Assembly: GCF_017939745.1 (NCBI RefSeq)
Contig: NZ_JAGKQQ010000001.1
Span: forward strand, 6,339,299 to 6,403,298
Length of the DNA: 64,000 nucleotides
Direction: 5' to 3'
Source: Gemmata palustris
Lineage (GTDB): Bacteria > Planctomycetota > Planctomycetia > Gemmatales > Gemmataceae
Part shown: positions 1 to 9,111 of the stretch, one piece after another
Layout of the letters: the number at the start of each line of letters is the position of its first letter
Position numbering within the stretch: the first letter of the stretch is position 1
Notes under the pieces: generated by a model
What the model saw: only the letters and a program-made list of their open reading frames with translations
Told to the model about the DNA's origin: nothing
Database searches by the model: none
Position numbers and translations under genes: made by a program

Positions 1-1
1 G

Positions 2-529
2 TGGCCGACCGCGGTTTTCAACCCGGGCACGGGTACGACGGGCGACTACTCGGGGCTGTTCGCGATCACCCGGACGTTCAAGTTTGCTGACGTCACCGAC
101 GGTACATCGAACGTCGTGGCCATCGCGGAAACCACGAGCTACGGCTTCAAGAACGGTCCGTTCAACGCTCAGGGCGGCGGCCTGATTCGCGCTCGCGGTG
201 GCGAAGCGGTGTTCCGCTCGGCGTTTGTCTGGACCAGCATCTACGGGCAATCGACTCAGGCCCCGTACATGAAGCCGGACGGTTCTGGGCCGATGGTGCC
301 CGAGCAGTCGGGCGGCCAGTGGTTCCGTGCCGGTCCGCACAGCTTCACACCGACTTATCTGACCGCGTGGGGCATTAACTGTGAGTGGCCGGGCGCGAGT
401 TCGATGCACGGGAGTTCGGTCAATGTGGCTCGTGCGGACGGTTCGGTCGGCAATATCAGCACGAGCATGTCGTGGCCGATTTGGGTCGCGGTGAACGGTG
501 TCGGTGACGGCTCTGTCGTTTCCAACTGA
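2..529 (+). CDS. DUF1559 (prepilin-like, H-X9-DG) protein, 3' part only
   Basis: The gene begins before the window; the open frame runs from base 2 to the stop at 529 (175 codons visible). The segment FADVTDGTSNVVAIAE is the typical DUF1559 'DGTSNT' motif. Near the C terminus, H-GSSVNVARA-DG matches the H-X9-DG motif exactly. Family knowledge: DUF1559 proteins are type II pseudopilin-like exported proteins massively amplified in planctomycetes, normally about 300-350 aa with an N-terminal prepilin cleavage site, which is outside this window. Their exact role is not established. A small lipoprotein gene follows on the same strand, a frequent arrangement in these genomes, so the two may be co-transcribed. 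Confidence 0.9.
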   Translation, partial: WPTAVFNPGTGTTGDYSGLFAITRTFKFADVTDGTSNVVAIAETTSYGFKNGPFNAQGGGLIRARGGEAVFRSAFVWTSIYGQSTQAPYMKPDGSGPMVPEQSGGQWFRAGPHSFTPTYLTAWGINCEWPGASSMHGSSVNVARADGSVGNISTSMSWPIWVAVNGVGDGSVVSN

Positions 530-706
530 TGTTCGTGCCAGTCTCTTCGCCCGAAGAGGTGAGTGACTTGGCTTGCAGGGCCGCGGACCGGGATTCACCT
601 CCCGCGGACCTGCGGCCCATTCCATCGACACATGTTGAACTCTCTTTCGGGTCCGCTGCCAATTTTTCGGAGCGGACCCGTTCCATCGAATCGAGGCCAA
701 ACTCCG

Positions 707-901
707 ATGAAGAAGTTCTTTTCTCTCCTTGTTGCCGGTGCGTTCTTGGTGGCTGCCGGGTGCGAGGACAAGAAGTTCCCAAGCGGCGCCGTTGACACGT
801 CCGACCCTAATAAGACGTTCGGAACGATGACTCCTCTGCAGAAAAGCTCGGACAACCCCACGGGTCTCAAAGGTATGCCGAAAGGTGGAAAAGGTCCGTG
901 A
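707..901 (+). CDS. Small lipoprotein downstream of DUF1559 gene
   Basis: This 64-aa protein starts MKKFFSLLVAGAFLVAAGC, a lysine-rich n-region, a hydrophobic core and a lipobox (VAAGC), so it should be exported and lipidated. The remainder is short, polar and Gly/Lys-rich. The ATG at 707 was chosen because an upstream start at 563 would put a long non-signal segment before the lipoprotein signal. A perfect 30-bp inverted repeat follows, so the unit probably ends here. No enzymatic function can be inferred. Its position after a DUF1559 gene suggests a partner role, which is inference. Confidence 0.8.
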   Translation: MKKFFSLLVAGAFLVAAGCEDKKFPSGAVDTSDPNKTFGTMTPLQKSSDNPTGLKGMPKGGKGP

Positions 902-936
902 TTCTGTGGATTGCTGGGTTTACTAGAATTGAAATG

Positions 937-996
937 AAGCACCGACCCGGGTGCTGGTGCCAGAACGTTCTGGCACCAGCACCCGGGTCGGTGCTT
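937..996. terminator. Perfect 30-bp inverted repeat, probable terminator
   Basis: Bases 937-966 and 967-996 are exact reverse complements with no spacer (centre AACGTT). It sits 35 bases after the lipoprotein stop and about 100 bases before the next start. There is no long T-run, so it may end transcription as a large hairpin or belong to a dispersed palindrome family. Confidence 0.65.
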
Positions 997-1094
997 TAGT
1001 CGAGCGCGCCGGGCCACTTCCCGCGGTTGCCGCATTTACCCGTCTGCGGTAGCCTCAATACATCTGCTAAATTCCCGCCCCGGAGCATTTCCTC

Positions 1095-4000
1095 ATGTTT
1101 CGCTATTTGGTCGCGCTGCCACCGCTTGCCGCAGTCGCGCTACTTTTCATAATTTCGCCCAACGGCGCACCCACCGTGGGCGCCCAACCCGCGAAAGAGA
1201 AGTCCGGGGACGCGGACGCGCTCGCTCAGGTGCAAACCGTCGAGAAGGGCTTGAAGGTCGATGTGTGGGCCGCGGCCCCGCTGATGATGAACCCCGTGAG
1301 CTTCTGTTTCGACGAGAAGGGGCGCGTGTTCGTTGCCGAGACGACGCGGTTCGAGCACGGTGTTCCCGACACGCGCGGGCACATGAACTGGCTCGACGAA
1401 GACCTCGCGAACCGCAGTATCAATGACTTGCTCGCGATGTACCAGAAGCACAACTTCAAGGGTTACGAGAAGTACGAGGACCAGGTGCGGGTCGTGTGGG
1501 ACAGCACCGGGAGCGGTAAGGCGGACAAGAGCGAGGTGTTCTCGGGCGGCTACAACCGCCCGCAGGACGGACTCGCCGCGGGCGTGCTGGCTCGCAAGGG
1601 GCAAGTGTACTTCACCTGCATCCCCGACCTGTACGTTCTGAAGGACACGAAAGGCACGAATAAGGCCGACGAGAAGAAGTCACTGTTCACGGGATTCGGG
1701 CCGACGGTGCAGTTCCTCGGTCACGACCTGCACGGCCTCCGTATGGGGCCGGACGGCAAACTGTACTTCAGCGTCGGCGACCGCGGGTTCATGGTGACCA
1801 CCAAGGAAGGAAAGAAGCTCGAGTACCCGAATACCGGCGCGGTGCTGCGATGTGATCCGGACGGGAAGAACCTCGAAGTCGTTCACTCCGGGTTGCGGAA
1901 CCCGCAGGAGATCGCGTTCGACGATTTGGGCAACCTCTTCACCTTTGACAACAACTGCGACAGCGGCGACCGCGCGCGGTGGGTTCACATCGTTGAAGGC
2001 GGCGACAGCGGGTGGCGCGGGGGCTTCCAGTACAGCACGGGCTACCACACACCGGCAGTTCCCCAGGGTAACCGCGGCGCGTGGAACACCGAGAAGTTGT
2101 GGGAACCGCAGCACGAGGGTCAACCGGCGTGGATCGTTCCGCCCCTCGCGAACTTTGGCAACGGCCCCGCGGGGATCACGCACTACCCCGGCATCGGGCT
2201 GAACGACAAGTACAAGGATCACTTCTTCGCGTGCGACTTCACCTCGAGTGCCGGTAACAGTGTGATCTGGTCGCTGGCCGTGAAGCCGAAGGGCGCGAGC
2301 TTCGAGATCACCAAGCCCGAGCCGTTCGTGCGCGGAATGGTGCCGACCGACTGCGAGTTCGGGCCGGACGGCGCGTTCTACTGGTCCGACTGGGTCGGCG
2401 GGTGGGCGCCGCAGAACCGCGGGCGCATCTTCCGCGTTACCGATCCCGTTGCGATGCAGAACCCGCAGGTCGCGGAGGCGCAGAAGCTACTTGCAGAGGG
2501 CTTCGAGAAGAAGACCATCGCGGAGCTGGCAAAGCTGTTGGAGTTCCCGCACCAACTGGTTCGGCAGGAGGCGCAGTTTGAGTTGTCTTCACGGAAGGCG
2601 GAAGATGCGACGAAAGCGTTCGCCGCTGTGCTGAAGGACTCGAAGAACCAACTCGCTCGGCTGCACGCGGTGTGGGGGCTGGGGATGATGGCTCGGAAGA
2701 CCGAGTCTGCTTGGAGGTCGTTGCTCGCTCTTGTGACGGACGAAAATACTGAGGTGAAGCGTGCGGCAATTGAGCAACTGGGCCGGGTAGTAATAGGCCC
2801 TGACGAACCCTCAAAAATGCTTCGGAGACTGCCCGAATCAGGGGTTTTGATAGAGCCTGTAAAGCACTTAGATGGCATTCAATCAGCGATACTGAAAGCT
2901 CTTACCGACCCGGATGATCGCGTGAAGGCTGCCGCCGCAGTCGCGTTTGGCAAGAGTGCTGCTCCGGTATTAGCCTTGCCGGTCTACCCCGCGTCGGAGA
3001 TGGCACGGTTTGCTCCGCTCTTTGATTTGCTCAAGGCCAACAACAACAAAGATCCGTACCTCCGGCACGCGGCCGTAATGGGGTTAGTTCACGCTGCTTT
3101 TAATCCCGCGGATCTGGTGAATGCATTGAAGGTTGCGAAGGAGCTAGTGAAAGATAAGTACGACGTGCCCGCGGTGCGCCTGGGTGTTGTACTCGCGCTG
3201 CGGAAGCACAAGAGCGACAAGATCGCTGAGTTCCTCGCGGACGCTGACGTCGGGATCGTCACCGAAGCGGCGCGGGCGATCTACGACGAGCGCATTGGGA
3301 GCAATGAGGCGCTCGCGAAGTTCGCGGACAAGGTCGGCCAGCCGGACGCGATCGCCTTCCGCGCGCTGGCAGCGAACTACTGCCTGGGCACTCCCGAAGG
3401 CGCGGCCCGGGTCGCGGCTTTTGCCGCACGTCAGAGCGAACCCGATTACACCCGTGCGTTCGCGCTCAAACTCCTCGGTGACTGGACGAAGCCGCCGCGT
3501 CGCGACCCGATCACCGGGCTGACACTCGACATCGCTCCGCGCGACGTGAACATTGCTGCGACTGCGCTCAGGCAGGCGGGTATTGGCATCTTCGCCGGTT
3601 CAGATACCGTTCGTAAGGACGCCGCACAGGTGGCCGCGAAGCTGAACCTCAAGGAGTTCGGCCCCGCGATGGCGGCACTCGTGAAGGATGCGAAGAACCC
3701 GGTCGGCACCCGAGTGGAAGCGCTGTTCGCGGTAGAGGCTCTCAAGGACGCGGGCACGAAGGAACTCGCCGCGTTCGCGCTCTCGAGCGACGAGCCGCGG
3801 CTCCGTGCCGCTGGCCGAACCGTGCAGGCGCATCTCGATCCGGGCGCCGTTCTGAGCGCCCTGCCCGCGTTGCTCAAGGACGAGAAGACATCGCTTGTTG
3901 AGAAGCAGGGCGCTTTCGCGATTCTCGCGATTCAGAAGGCTTCTGAGGAAACGGACAAGCTGCTGGGTGAGTGGCTCGACCAAGTGAACGGCGGCAAGGT

Positions 4001-4616
4001 TCCGGCCGCGCTCGTGCTCGATGTACTCGACGCCGCGGAGCAGCGGGCCAACACATCGAAGCTGAAGCTGTTCGTGCAACTCAAGCCGAAGGTCGAGAAG
4101 TACCGCGCGGCCCAAAACAAGATCGCGACCGAACCGAACGGTAATAAGCTCGCCGCTCACCTCGAATCGCTTGAAGGCGGCGATTTGGAGAAGGGCCGTA
4201 ACATCTTCCTGAACAACTCCGCAGTGTATTGCCAGCGGTGCCACCGCCTCGATGGTCAGGGGGGCGATGTCGGCCCCGCACTGAACGGGGTCGCGGCCGA
4301 CAAGGAGAAGGACCGGCGCTACCTGCTCGAAGCGATCGTGTTGCCGAACGCGAAGATCGCGAAGGGGTACGAAACCGCGGTGCTGACGTTGGCCGATGAC
4401 CGCGTCGTGACCGGGATCATCAAGAGCGAGGACAAGAAGCAGGTGAAGCTCGTCACCGCGGAAGCGAAGGAATTGACGATTCCCGCGGAAGACATTGTCG
4501 CCCGGCGAACCGGGCCGAGTGCGATGCCGGACGACTTACACAAGAAAATGTCGCGTCGCGAACTGCGAGACTTGGTCGAGTTTCTGTCGAGCTTGAAGGA
4601 ACCACTGAAGAAGTAA
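1095..4616 (+). CDS. PVC-type membrane-bound dehydrogenase / HEAT / haem c fusion protein
   Basis: This 1173-aa exported protein has a signal peptide (about residues 1-30). A beta-propeller follows, beginning NPVSFCFDEKGRVFVAETTR, as in the planctomycete putative membrane-bound dehydrogenase domain (TIGR02604). Next comes an alpha-helical HEAT-like stretch (about residues 460-1000). The C-terminal PVC haem-binding domain (TIGR02603) carries a c-type haem motif C1046-Q-R-C-H1050. The family is abundant in planctomycetes and verrucomicrobia. It is thought to act as a periplasmic sugar or alcohol dehydrogenase delivering electrons to its own haem; the substrate is unknown. The gene is alone between two large palindromes, so it is likely monocistronic. 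No internal damage is seen. Confidence 0.93.
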   Translation: MFRYLVALPPLAAVALLFIISPNGAPTVGAQPAKEKSGDADALAQVQTVEKGLKVDVWAAAPLMMNPVSFCFDEKGRVFVAETTRFEHGVPDTRGHMNWLDEDLANRSINDLLAMYQKHNFKGYEKYEDQVRVVWDSTGSGKADKSEVFSGGYNRPQDGLAAGVLARKGQVYFTCIPDLYVLKDTKGTNKADEKKSLFTGFGPTVQFLGHDLHGLRMGPDGKLYFSVGDRGFMVTTKEGKKLEYPNTGAVLRCDPDGKNLEVVHSGLRNPQEIAFDDLGNLFTFDNNCDSGDRARWVHIVEGGDSGWRGGFQYSTGYHTPAVPQGNRGAWNTEKLWEPQHEGQPAWIVPPLANFGNGPAGITHYPGIGLNDKYKDHFFACDFTSSAGNSVIWSLAVKPKGASFEITKPEPFVRGMVPTDCEFGPDGAFYWSDWVGGWAPQNRGRIFRVTDPVAMQNPQVAEAQKLLAEGFEKKTIAELAKLLEFPHQLVRQEAQFELSSRKAEDATKAFAAVLKDSKNQLARLHAVWGLGMMARKTESAWRSLLALVTDENTEVKRAAIEQLGRVVIGPDEPSKMLRRLPESGVLIEPVKHLDGIQSAILKALTDPDDRVKAAAAVAFGKSAAPVLALPVYPASEMARFAPLFDLLKANNNKDPYLRHAAVMGLVHAAFNPADLVNALKVAKELVKDKYDVPAVRLGVVLALRKHKSDKIAEFLADADVGIVTEAARAIYDERIGSNEALAKFADKVGQPDAIAFRALAANYCLGTPEGAARVAAFAARQSEPDYTRAFALKLLGDWTKPPRRDPITGLTLDIAPRDVNIAATALRQAGIGIFAGSDTVRKDAAQVAAKLNLKEFGPAMAALVKDAKNPVGTRVEALFAVEALKDAGTKELAAFALSSDEPRLRAAGRTVQAHLDPGAVLSALPALLKDEKTSLVEKQGAFAILAIQKASEETDKLLGEWLDQVNGGKVPAALVLDVLDAAEQRANTSKLKLFVQLKPKVEKYRAAQNKIATEPNGNKLAAHLESLEGGDLEKGRNIFLNNSAVYCQRCHRLDGQGGDVGPALNGVAADKEKDRRYLLEAIVLPNAKIAKGYETAVLTLADDRVVTGIIKSEDKKQVKLVTAEAKELTIPAEDIVARRTGPSAMPDDLHKKMSRRELRDLVEFLSSLKEPLKK

Positions 4617-4658
4617 ATCGGCGTCATCCGTTTGACGAACGGCCGGTGTGAACTGGTT

Positions 4659-4745
4659 GGCGAACGGCCGGTGTGAGCCGGCCGGTGAACCTCCACATCC
4701 TATTGTGTGGGAGGTTCACCGGCCGGCTCACACCGGCCGTTCGCC
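4659..4745. terminator. 36-bp inverted repeat between convergent genes (bidirectional terminator)
   Basis: Arms 4659-4694 and 4710-4745 are perfect reverse complements around a 15-base loop, placed between two converging genes. The outer part of the left arm (CGAACGGCCGGTGTGA) is also present once as a direct repeat starting about 4637. This suggests the palindrome belongs to a dispersed repeat family. Confidence 0.7.
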
Positions 4746-4754
4746 TTTACACGG

Positions 4755-5186
4755 TTACTTCACCTTCTTGTGAACCGCGATCACGATCCCACTTCCGGCC
4801 GCGCTCTCGAACTTCGTCGGCCGGTCCTTGCCCGGTTCCGCGAACGCGACGGTCAGCGTGTCGCCGTCGAGCTTCGCGATGCCGAGAAGCGTCTTGCCGT
4901 CGTAAGTGCCGCCCTTCGGTTTGATGTCGATGGTGATCGGCGATTTCGTTGCGTCGATCGTGTAAGTACCAGTTGTGGGCGCGGCCTTCGAGTCTTTGGC
5001 CGGTGTGAGCGTGTACTTGCCCTCGGCGTGTTCGCGGGTCGCGCCCTTCAGCGCGTCGTTCGGCTTGCCGTCACGGGTGACGGACTCGATCACCCATTTG
5101 CCGGTTGTCGGGTCTTTCTTGTCGTCGGCAATAACCGAGGCCCCGAACACCGTGGCTACCAATCCCAGTGCGAGCAGCGTGCGCAT
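4755..5186 (-). CDS. TIGR03067-family secreted protein
   Basis: The 143-aa protein has a clear signal peptide (MRTLLALGLVATVFGASVIA). It is followed by a lipocalin-like beta-rich body with the pattern GKWVIESVTRDGKP ... GKYTL ... GTYTIDATKSP ... ID, ending with LTVAFAEPGKDRPTKFES. This matches the planctomycete TIGR03067 domain, whose function is unknown. The start at 5186 is favoured over an upstream one because it begins the signal peptide and has AAGGAG about 6 bases upstream. It converges with the PVC cytochrome gene and shares the palindromic terminator. Confidence 0.85.
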   Translation of the reverse strand: MRTLLALGLVATVFGASVIADDKKDPTTGKWVIESVTRDGKPNDALKGATREHAEGKYTLTPAKDSKAAPTTGTYTIDATKSPITIDIKPKGGTYDGKTLLGIAKLDGDTLTVAFAEPGKDRPTKFESAAGSGIVIAVHKKVK

Positions 5187-5280
5187 GGTAACTCCTTGAA
5201 TGTTGTTCACCCGCACAAAACGCGGGCCGGGAATGGTATAGCGGGAGTCGGCGGACGGGGCAGGAGGTGGAGGGCCGGCG

Positions 5281-5676
5281 CTACCACGCCTCTTCATCGG
5301 GGTTCGGATCGTACTCTTCCCAGGAAGTGAGGTCGAGCACGTTGGCGTACCAGCGCAAGTAGGCAGAGCAGAATGTGGTCACTGCGAGGCACGTGGGGAC
5401 CAACAGAGAAGCACTCGAGATCACCCTCGCGATCAATTTCGTTTCTGTTTCCGCGTCGGATAAGGTCTCGATGACGACACAAACCAGGAACGTCGGGATC
5501 GCACAGAATAGTCCGGTGAAGAGTGCGAGCGGGAGAAATCGTTGATAGAGCGGAGGAGGGACGGAAACGTTGAAGGTCCAGAGAATGCGGTAGTGCAACG
5601 GGGCCGCGAGGTTTTTCGCAACACCGCGCCGCAGGAGATATGCGACCGCCGCGTTTACCTTATCGTGGTGTGTCAT
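5281..5676 (-). CDS. Small membrane protein, DUF6404-like
   Basis: The 131-aa protein has an N-terminal helix (MTHHDKVNAAVAYLLRRGVA), then PPLYQRFLPLALF, and two hydrophobic segments (about residues 48-72 and 82-106), with an acidic C terminus. The layout resembles DUF6404 (short proteins reading 'A..LL..G......P..LW.......PPP'), but this is pattern memory only. The chosen ATG is 12 bases after the stop of the metallophosphoesterase gene, so the two are probably co-transcribed. No strong ribosome binding site is visible. Function unknown. Confidence 0.7.
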   Translation of the reverse strand: MTHHDKVNAAVAYLLRRGVAKNLAAPLHYRILWTFNVSVPPPLYQRFLPLALFTGLFCAIPTFLVCVVIETLSDAETETKLIARVISSASLLVPTCLAVTTFCSAYLRWYANVLDLTSWEEYDPNPDEEAW

Positions 5677-5687
5677 GCCGATGGGCA

Positions 5688-6524
5688 CTACGCGCTGTGG
5701 AGCGTGATGAGTGTGAGTTCCGGGCGGCTCCCGACCCGGAACGGTGCGCTCGTGGTGCCGAGCCCGCGCGAGATGTACACCTTCGTGTTCGGTGCCTGAA
5801 CCAAACCCTTCAGGTATTTCGTCCCGTAGTGACTCGGCACGAACGGCGCGTCGCCGGTCGGGAACACGACCTGCCCGCCGTGGGTGTGGCCGCTCAACAT
5901 CAGGCCGACGCGTGGGTCGCGCATTTTCTCGGCCACGTCGGGGTTGTGGCTCAGGAGCAAGCAAGCGTCTTCGGGAGTAGCATCACCGAGGGCAGCTTTC
6001 ACGTCCACTTTCCCCATCCACAAATCGTCGACGCCCGCGAGTCGGAACCGGCTGCCGTCGCGTTCGAGCCAGACGCCTCGGTTGGTCAGCTCGCCGATTC
6101 CGGCCGTGCGAAACCCCTCGCGCGTCTCTTCCAAACCGTGCCAGTAGTCGTGGTTCCCCAGAACACCGTACACGCCGAGCGGCGCGTTCAGTGCCGCCAT
6201 CGCGTCGAAGCACGGGCGGATGTACTTCCCCTCTTTGAGAGAGTAATCGCCGCCGAGAACGATGAGATCGGGCCGCAGGGTGAGCGTGGTTCGCACGATG
6301 GCGTTGACGTAATCGAGCGAGGTGAACGGGCCGTGGTGGATGTCGGTGAGGAGCGCGACCGTTGTACCGTCGAAGGCTTTGGGCAGGTGCGGGAGAACGA
6401 TCGTGGGCCGTGTCACTTGCACCCAACCCGACTCGAACAGACCGTAAGCAGCGCCCCCAGCCAGGCCCGGGATGACCGAACCAAGAGCTGCTTTCAGGAA
6501 GAACCGACGATTCATCGCGGGCAC
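5688..6524 (-). CDS. Tat-exported metallophosphoesterase (YkuE/YaeI type)
   Basis: The 278-aa protein carries a twin-arginine signal (NRRFFLKAALG), so it is likely exported folded and possibly membrane-tethered. Calcineurin-type metal-binding motifs appear in order: LLTDIHHG (DxH), GGDYS (GD), GNHDYW (GNHD), LSHNPD and SGHTHGGQV (GHTH). Family knowledge: such proteins (YkuE, YaeI) are dinuclear-metal phosphodiesterases, some acting on UDP-2,3-diacylglucosamine or cell-envelope phosphoesters. A second in-frame ATG at 6515 would place the Tat motif directly at the N terminus and could be the true start. Confidence 0.9.
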   Translation of the reverse strand: MPAMNRRFFLKAALGSVIPGLAGGAAYGLFESGWVQVTRPTIVLPHLPKAFDGTTVALLTDIHHGPFTSLDYVNAIVRTTLTLRPDLIVLGGDYSLKEGKYIRPCFDAMAALNAPLGVYGVLGNHDYWHGLEETREGFRTAGIGELTNRGVWLERDGSRFRLAGVDDLWMGKVDVKAALGDATPEDACLLLSHNPDVAEKMRDPRVGLMLSGHTHGGQVVFPTGDAPFVPSHYGTKYLKGLVQAPNTKVYISRGLGTTSAPFRVGSRPELTLITLHSA

Positions 6525-6683
6525 TCGATGAAGGAACCAAACACGTCAGTGACCAGAATAGATAAAGAGGGGGTCGAAATGCTAGTGCGGGTTTTGCGGG
6601 GTGCAAGGAAAGCCACGCAGAATTGTCCGAATCGCCTACTCAACAATCGGAGCGCAAAGAAGAATTAGCGCGACCGCGCCGGG

Positions 6684-7823
6684 CTATCCGGCGAACTGCC
6701 AGTGAACGAAACGGTTCAGCAACACGAACTGCGCGAACGCGAAACCGACCAGGATCGCAACGAATAATGATCTCCGGGAGCGGAGCAGGTCGGCCAGTTC
6801 AATGAACGCGGGCAGGGACGCGAGCACGACGCGGTGGCCGCTGAGGAGCGTACCGGACGCGAACATCTGCGCGACCGGTAGCAACGTGAGCACGCCCCAG
6901 AACACGCCGCGCTTGCGCCACGCGCGAATCCCGAGGACCGTTACGCCCAGAACAAGAAAAGCTTCGCCCCAGTGCGGTAGGTCGGGGTTGTAGATCGACT
7001 CGATCGTGAGAAGTGAGTTTCTCCACGACAACTCCGCCCGGCCCCATTTCGTGTGCGCTTTTAAACTCGCAAACGGGTCGCCCACGATCCACCACAAGAA
7101 GCCCCAAAAGAGCACGATTCCACCGGCGCTACCGATCACGAGCGCGAGTGTGCGGGGGAGTTCCTTTCGGTCGCGTTTTGTGATCCAGTCGCAGGCCGCA
7201 GCGACTCCGAGCGCGACGCCGGTTAGTCGCGCGAGTGATCCGCCGAGCGCGGCGAGACCGGCGCCCACGGCTCGGTGCTTCTGCCACGCCGCAAGCGCGA
7301 GCGCTGTGAACAGGAGCCCGAACGACTCGTTGTAGGCCACAGAAAAGAAGAACGCGGTTGGGAACGCGAGCAGTAGCGTCATCGCACGCCAGGCCGCGCC
7401 GGGATCATCGAGCACTCGAGCGGCAACGCGACCAAAGATTGCTGCGCCCGCGGCCCCGAGAAGATTTGCGATTACTAATCCGGCCCAAAACATGTTGCAG
7501 CCGAGTGCTTCGGCGAGAGCCATAGTTGCGGGCATCGCGGGCTGGAAGGCGACCCCACTTTGCCCGTTCAGGCGGGTGCTATTTGAGAACCCCTTCTCCG
7601 CGATTTCGGCCATCCACACCGCATCCCACCGATACCAGGGCTCAATGACCCGGGCAGAACTGAGATTGCAGAGGTCACGGACGTTAGTGGGTGTTTCAGG
7701 ATGTGAGTACGGATCGGGAGGAATTGCTGCGAGTGCCAGCCCGAATACCACCGTCCCGGCGCGGACCGCGAGGGCGCTCAGAAACAACGATACGAACCGC
7801 GGGGTGAGATTCGGGGTCATCAC
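6684..7823 (-). CDS. PIG-V-like mannosyltransferase, polytopic membrane protein
   Basis: The 379-aa protein has about 9-10 hydrophobic segments. The motif WYRWDAVWMAEIAEKGF near residue 60 and FQPAMPATMALAEAL are typical of bacterial PF04188 (PIG-V-like) GT-C fold mannosyltransferases. These use polyprenyl-phosphate sugars, with an acidic catalytic residue in the first extracytoplasmic loop (the WD motif). FFFSVAYNESFGLLFT is another conserved segment. The substrate cannot be told from sequence. It lies alone between the phosphoesterase and tRNA-Pro on the same strand. Confidence 0.8.
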   Translation of the reverse strand: MMTPNLTPRFVSLFLSALAVRAGTVVFGLALAAIPPDPYSHPETPTNVRDLCNLSSARVIEPWYRWDAVWMAEIAEKGFSNSTRLNGQSGVAFQPAMPATMALAEALGCNMFWAGLVIANLLGAAGAAIFGRVAARVLDDPGAAWRAMTLLLAFPTAFFFSVAYNESFGLLFTALALAAWQKHRAVGAGLAALGGSLARLTGVALGVAAACDWITKRDRKELPRTLALVIGSAGGIVLFWGFLWWIVGDPFASLKAHTKWGRAELSWRNSLLTIESIYNPDLPHWGEAFLVLGVTVLGIRAWRKRGVFWGVLTLLPVAQMFASGTLLSGHRVVLASLPAFIELADLLRSRRSLFVAILVGFAFAQFVLLNRFVHWQFAG

Positions 7824-7907
7824 CGGGACCGTGAAATGCCGCGAGGCCCACGCGAGCGGTGAATCCGTTCGCGTGGGCCTCGTGCGGTTGTTCTCAGCCG
7901 AAACCAG

Positions 7908-7982
7908 TCGGGGCGGCGGGATTTGAACCCACGGCCTCCTGCTCCCAAGGCAGGCGCGCTAGCCAGGCTGCGCTACGCCCCG
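7908..7982 (-). tRNA. tRNA-Pro (anticodon GGG)
   Basis: Read on the minus strand, the sequence folds as a 75-nt cloverleaf. The acceptor is CGGGGCG/CGCCCCG, the D arm GCGCAGCCTGGCTAGCGC, the anticodon loop TTGGGAG (anticodon GGG, reading CCC), and the T arm contains GGGTTCAAATCCC. The discriminator base is A. The 3' CCA is not encoded in the DNA, so it must be added by CCA-adding enzyme. Confidence 0.95.
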
Positions 7983-8049
7983 ATTCGTGTGGGCCGCGAT
8001 CGACCCGCACTCATGTTATTGATTTGGACACGTTCGCGATAGGCCAGGT

Positions 8050-8559
8050 TCACTTCGCCAGCTCGAACGACTTGAAGAAGTCGTCCGCTTCCTTGCCCGT
8101 CACCATTTCTTTCGGCCCGACCACGAACACCTGGAACAGCCGGTTCTCCACGAGAACGATCGTCACGCGGAGGTGCAGGTCGTCCTTCTCGGCGACGATC
8201 TCGCGCGCGGGGTACTCTTTCCCGTTGGACTTGAACTTCGTTTCGCCGGACTTGGACACCTTCGCCTTGAAGTTCTCGACGAGGCCCTTCTCGCCACCTT
8301 CGAGCAACTTGGCCGGTGTTGCCGCCTTGACCACGTCCGCGGGCATGTCCGAGTAGATCACCGCGAAGCCGCCTTTGCTCTTCTCCACGATGGTGATGTA
8401 CAGGTCGAGGGCGCCGGCCTTTTGCGAGACCGCCTTCGGCTTGTCTTCGCCGGGGAACTTCGCGCTGAACTTGCCTTCCTTCGACTCGAACTTCTTGTCG
8501 TCGGCGCTCAGGGCACCGACGAACAGCACCAGCGCGGCTACTGTGAGCATCGTCCGCAT
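8050..8559 (-). CDS. Secreted protein, third member of tandem paralogous trio
   Basis: The 169-aa protein begins with a signal peptide (MRTMLTVAALVLFVGALSA). The body shares a scaffold with the two upstream genes: EGKFSAKFPG near the N terminus, a central YPAREIVAE-like element, RLFQVFVVGPKE and a C-terminal DDFFKSFELAK. The pattern 'KFPG....F.SF' resembles PsbP/DUF1795-type folds, but identity is not assured. GAGGAG lies upstream of the ATG, and only 16 bases separate it from the previous gene. It is the last gene of an apparent three-gene operon (9633 to 8050). Function unknown. Confidence 0.8.
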   Translation of the reverse strand: MRTMLTVAALVLFVGALSADDKKFESKEGKFSAKFPGEDKPKAVSQKAGALDLYITIVEKSKGGFAVIYSDMPADVVKAATPAKLLEGGEKGLVENFKAKVSKSGETKFKSNGKEYPAREIVAEKDDLHLRVTIVLVENRLFQVFVVGPKEMVTGKEADDFFKSFELAK

Positions 8560-8575
8560 GGTCAGTGTCTCCTCG

Positions 8576-9100
8576 TTACTTGGTCAGTTCGAGCGACTCG
8601 AAGAAAGCGGTCGCGTCTTTGCCGGACACGAATTCAGCCGTCCCAATAACGGCTATCTGGTAAAGCCGGTTGTCCCGAAGGACCGCCCGGAACTTGATCC
8701 GCTGCTTCCCCTTGTCTCTATCTACGACGAGTTCTCGACCGGGCAACTTTTCCGGCCCGAACTCGATCGCCTTTTCACTAACGATCTCGCCCTTGCTCCC
8801 CTTGATACCGTCTTGAATTCCGTCGAACAGCGTCTTGCGGTTCTCGGGCTTTGTCGCTGCTGCCGGGTAGTCGGTGTAGCTCACCATGAACACGTTCGCG
8901 TCGCCCGTGGCGTAGGTCGCGACGTTCACGTCCAGGTCGCCCAGCGCACTCTTCGCGATCTGGTGCGAAGTTTTCGGCCGGTTGGGGAACTTGATCGCGT
9001 ACTTTCCTTCGGTCGAAGTGTAGGCGTCTTTCTGGGGCTGCGCCGCCAGAGAAGCGGAGCAGACAAGGAACGCCACTCCGAAGTAAACGGCCCCGCGCAT
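8576..9100 (-). CDS. Secreted protein, second member of tandem paralogous trio
   Basis: The 174-aa protein has a signal peptide MRGAVYFGVAFLVCSASLAA, then the shared scaffold: EGKYAIKFPNRPK, LPGRELVVD, RLYQIAVIGT and ATAFFESLELTK. I place the start at 9100 because GGAGGCGGT precedes it. An ATG at 9115 overlaps the upstream stop (ATGA) and could instead give translational coupling. It is clearly homologous to both neighbours by motif order. No catalytic residues are evident, and an extracytoplasmic binding or structural role is the most that can be said. Confidence 0.8.
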   Translation of the reverse strand: MRGAVYFGVAFLVCSASLAAQPQKDAYTSTEGKYAIKFPNRPKTSHQIAKSALGDLDVNVATYATGDANVFMVSYTDYPAAATKPENRKTLFDGIQDGIKGSKGEIVSEKAIEFGPEKLPGRELVVDRDKGKQRIKFRAVLRDNRLYQIAVIGTAEFVSGKDATAFFESLELTK

Positions 9101-9111
9101 ACCGCCTCCGG

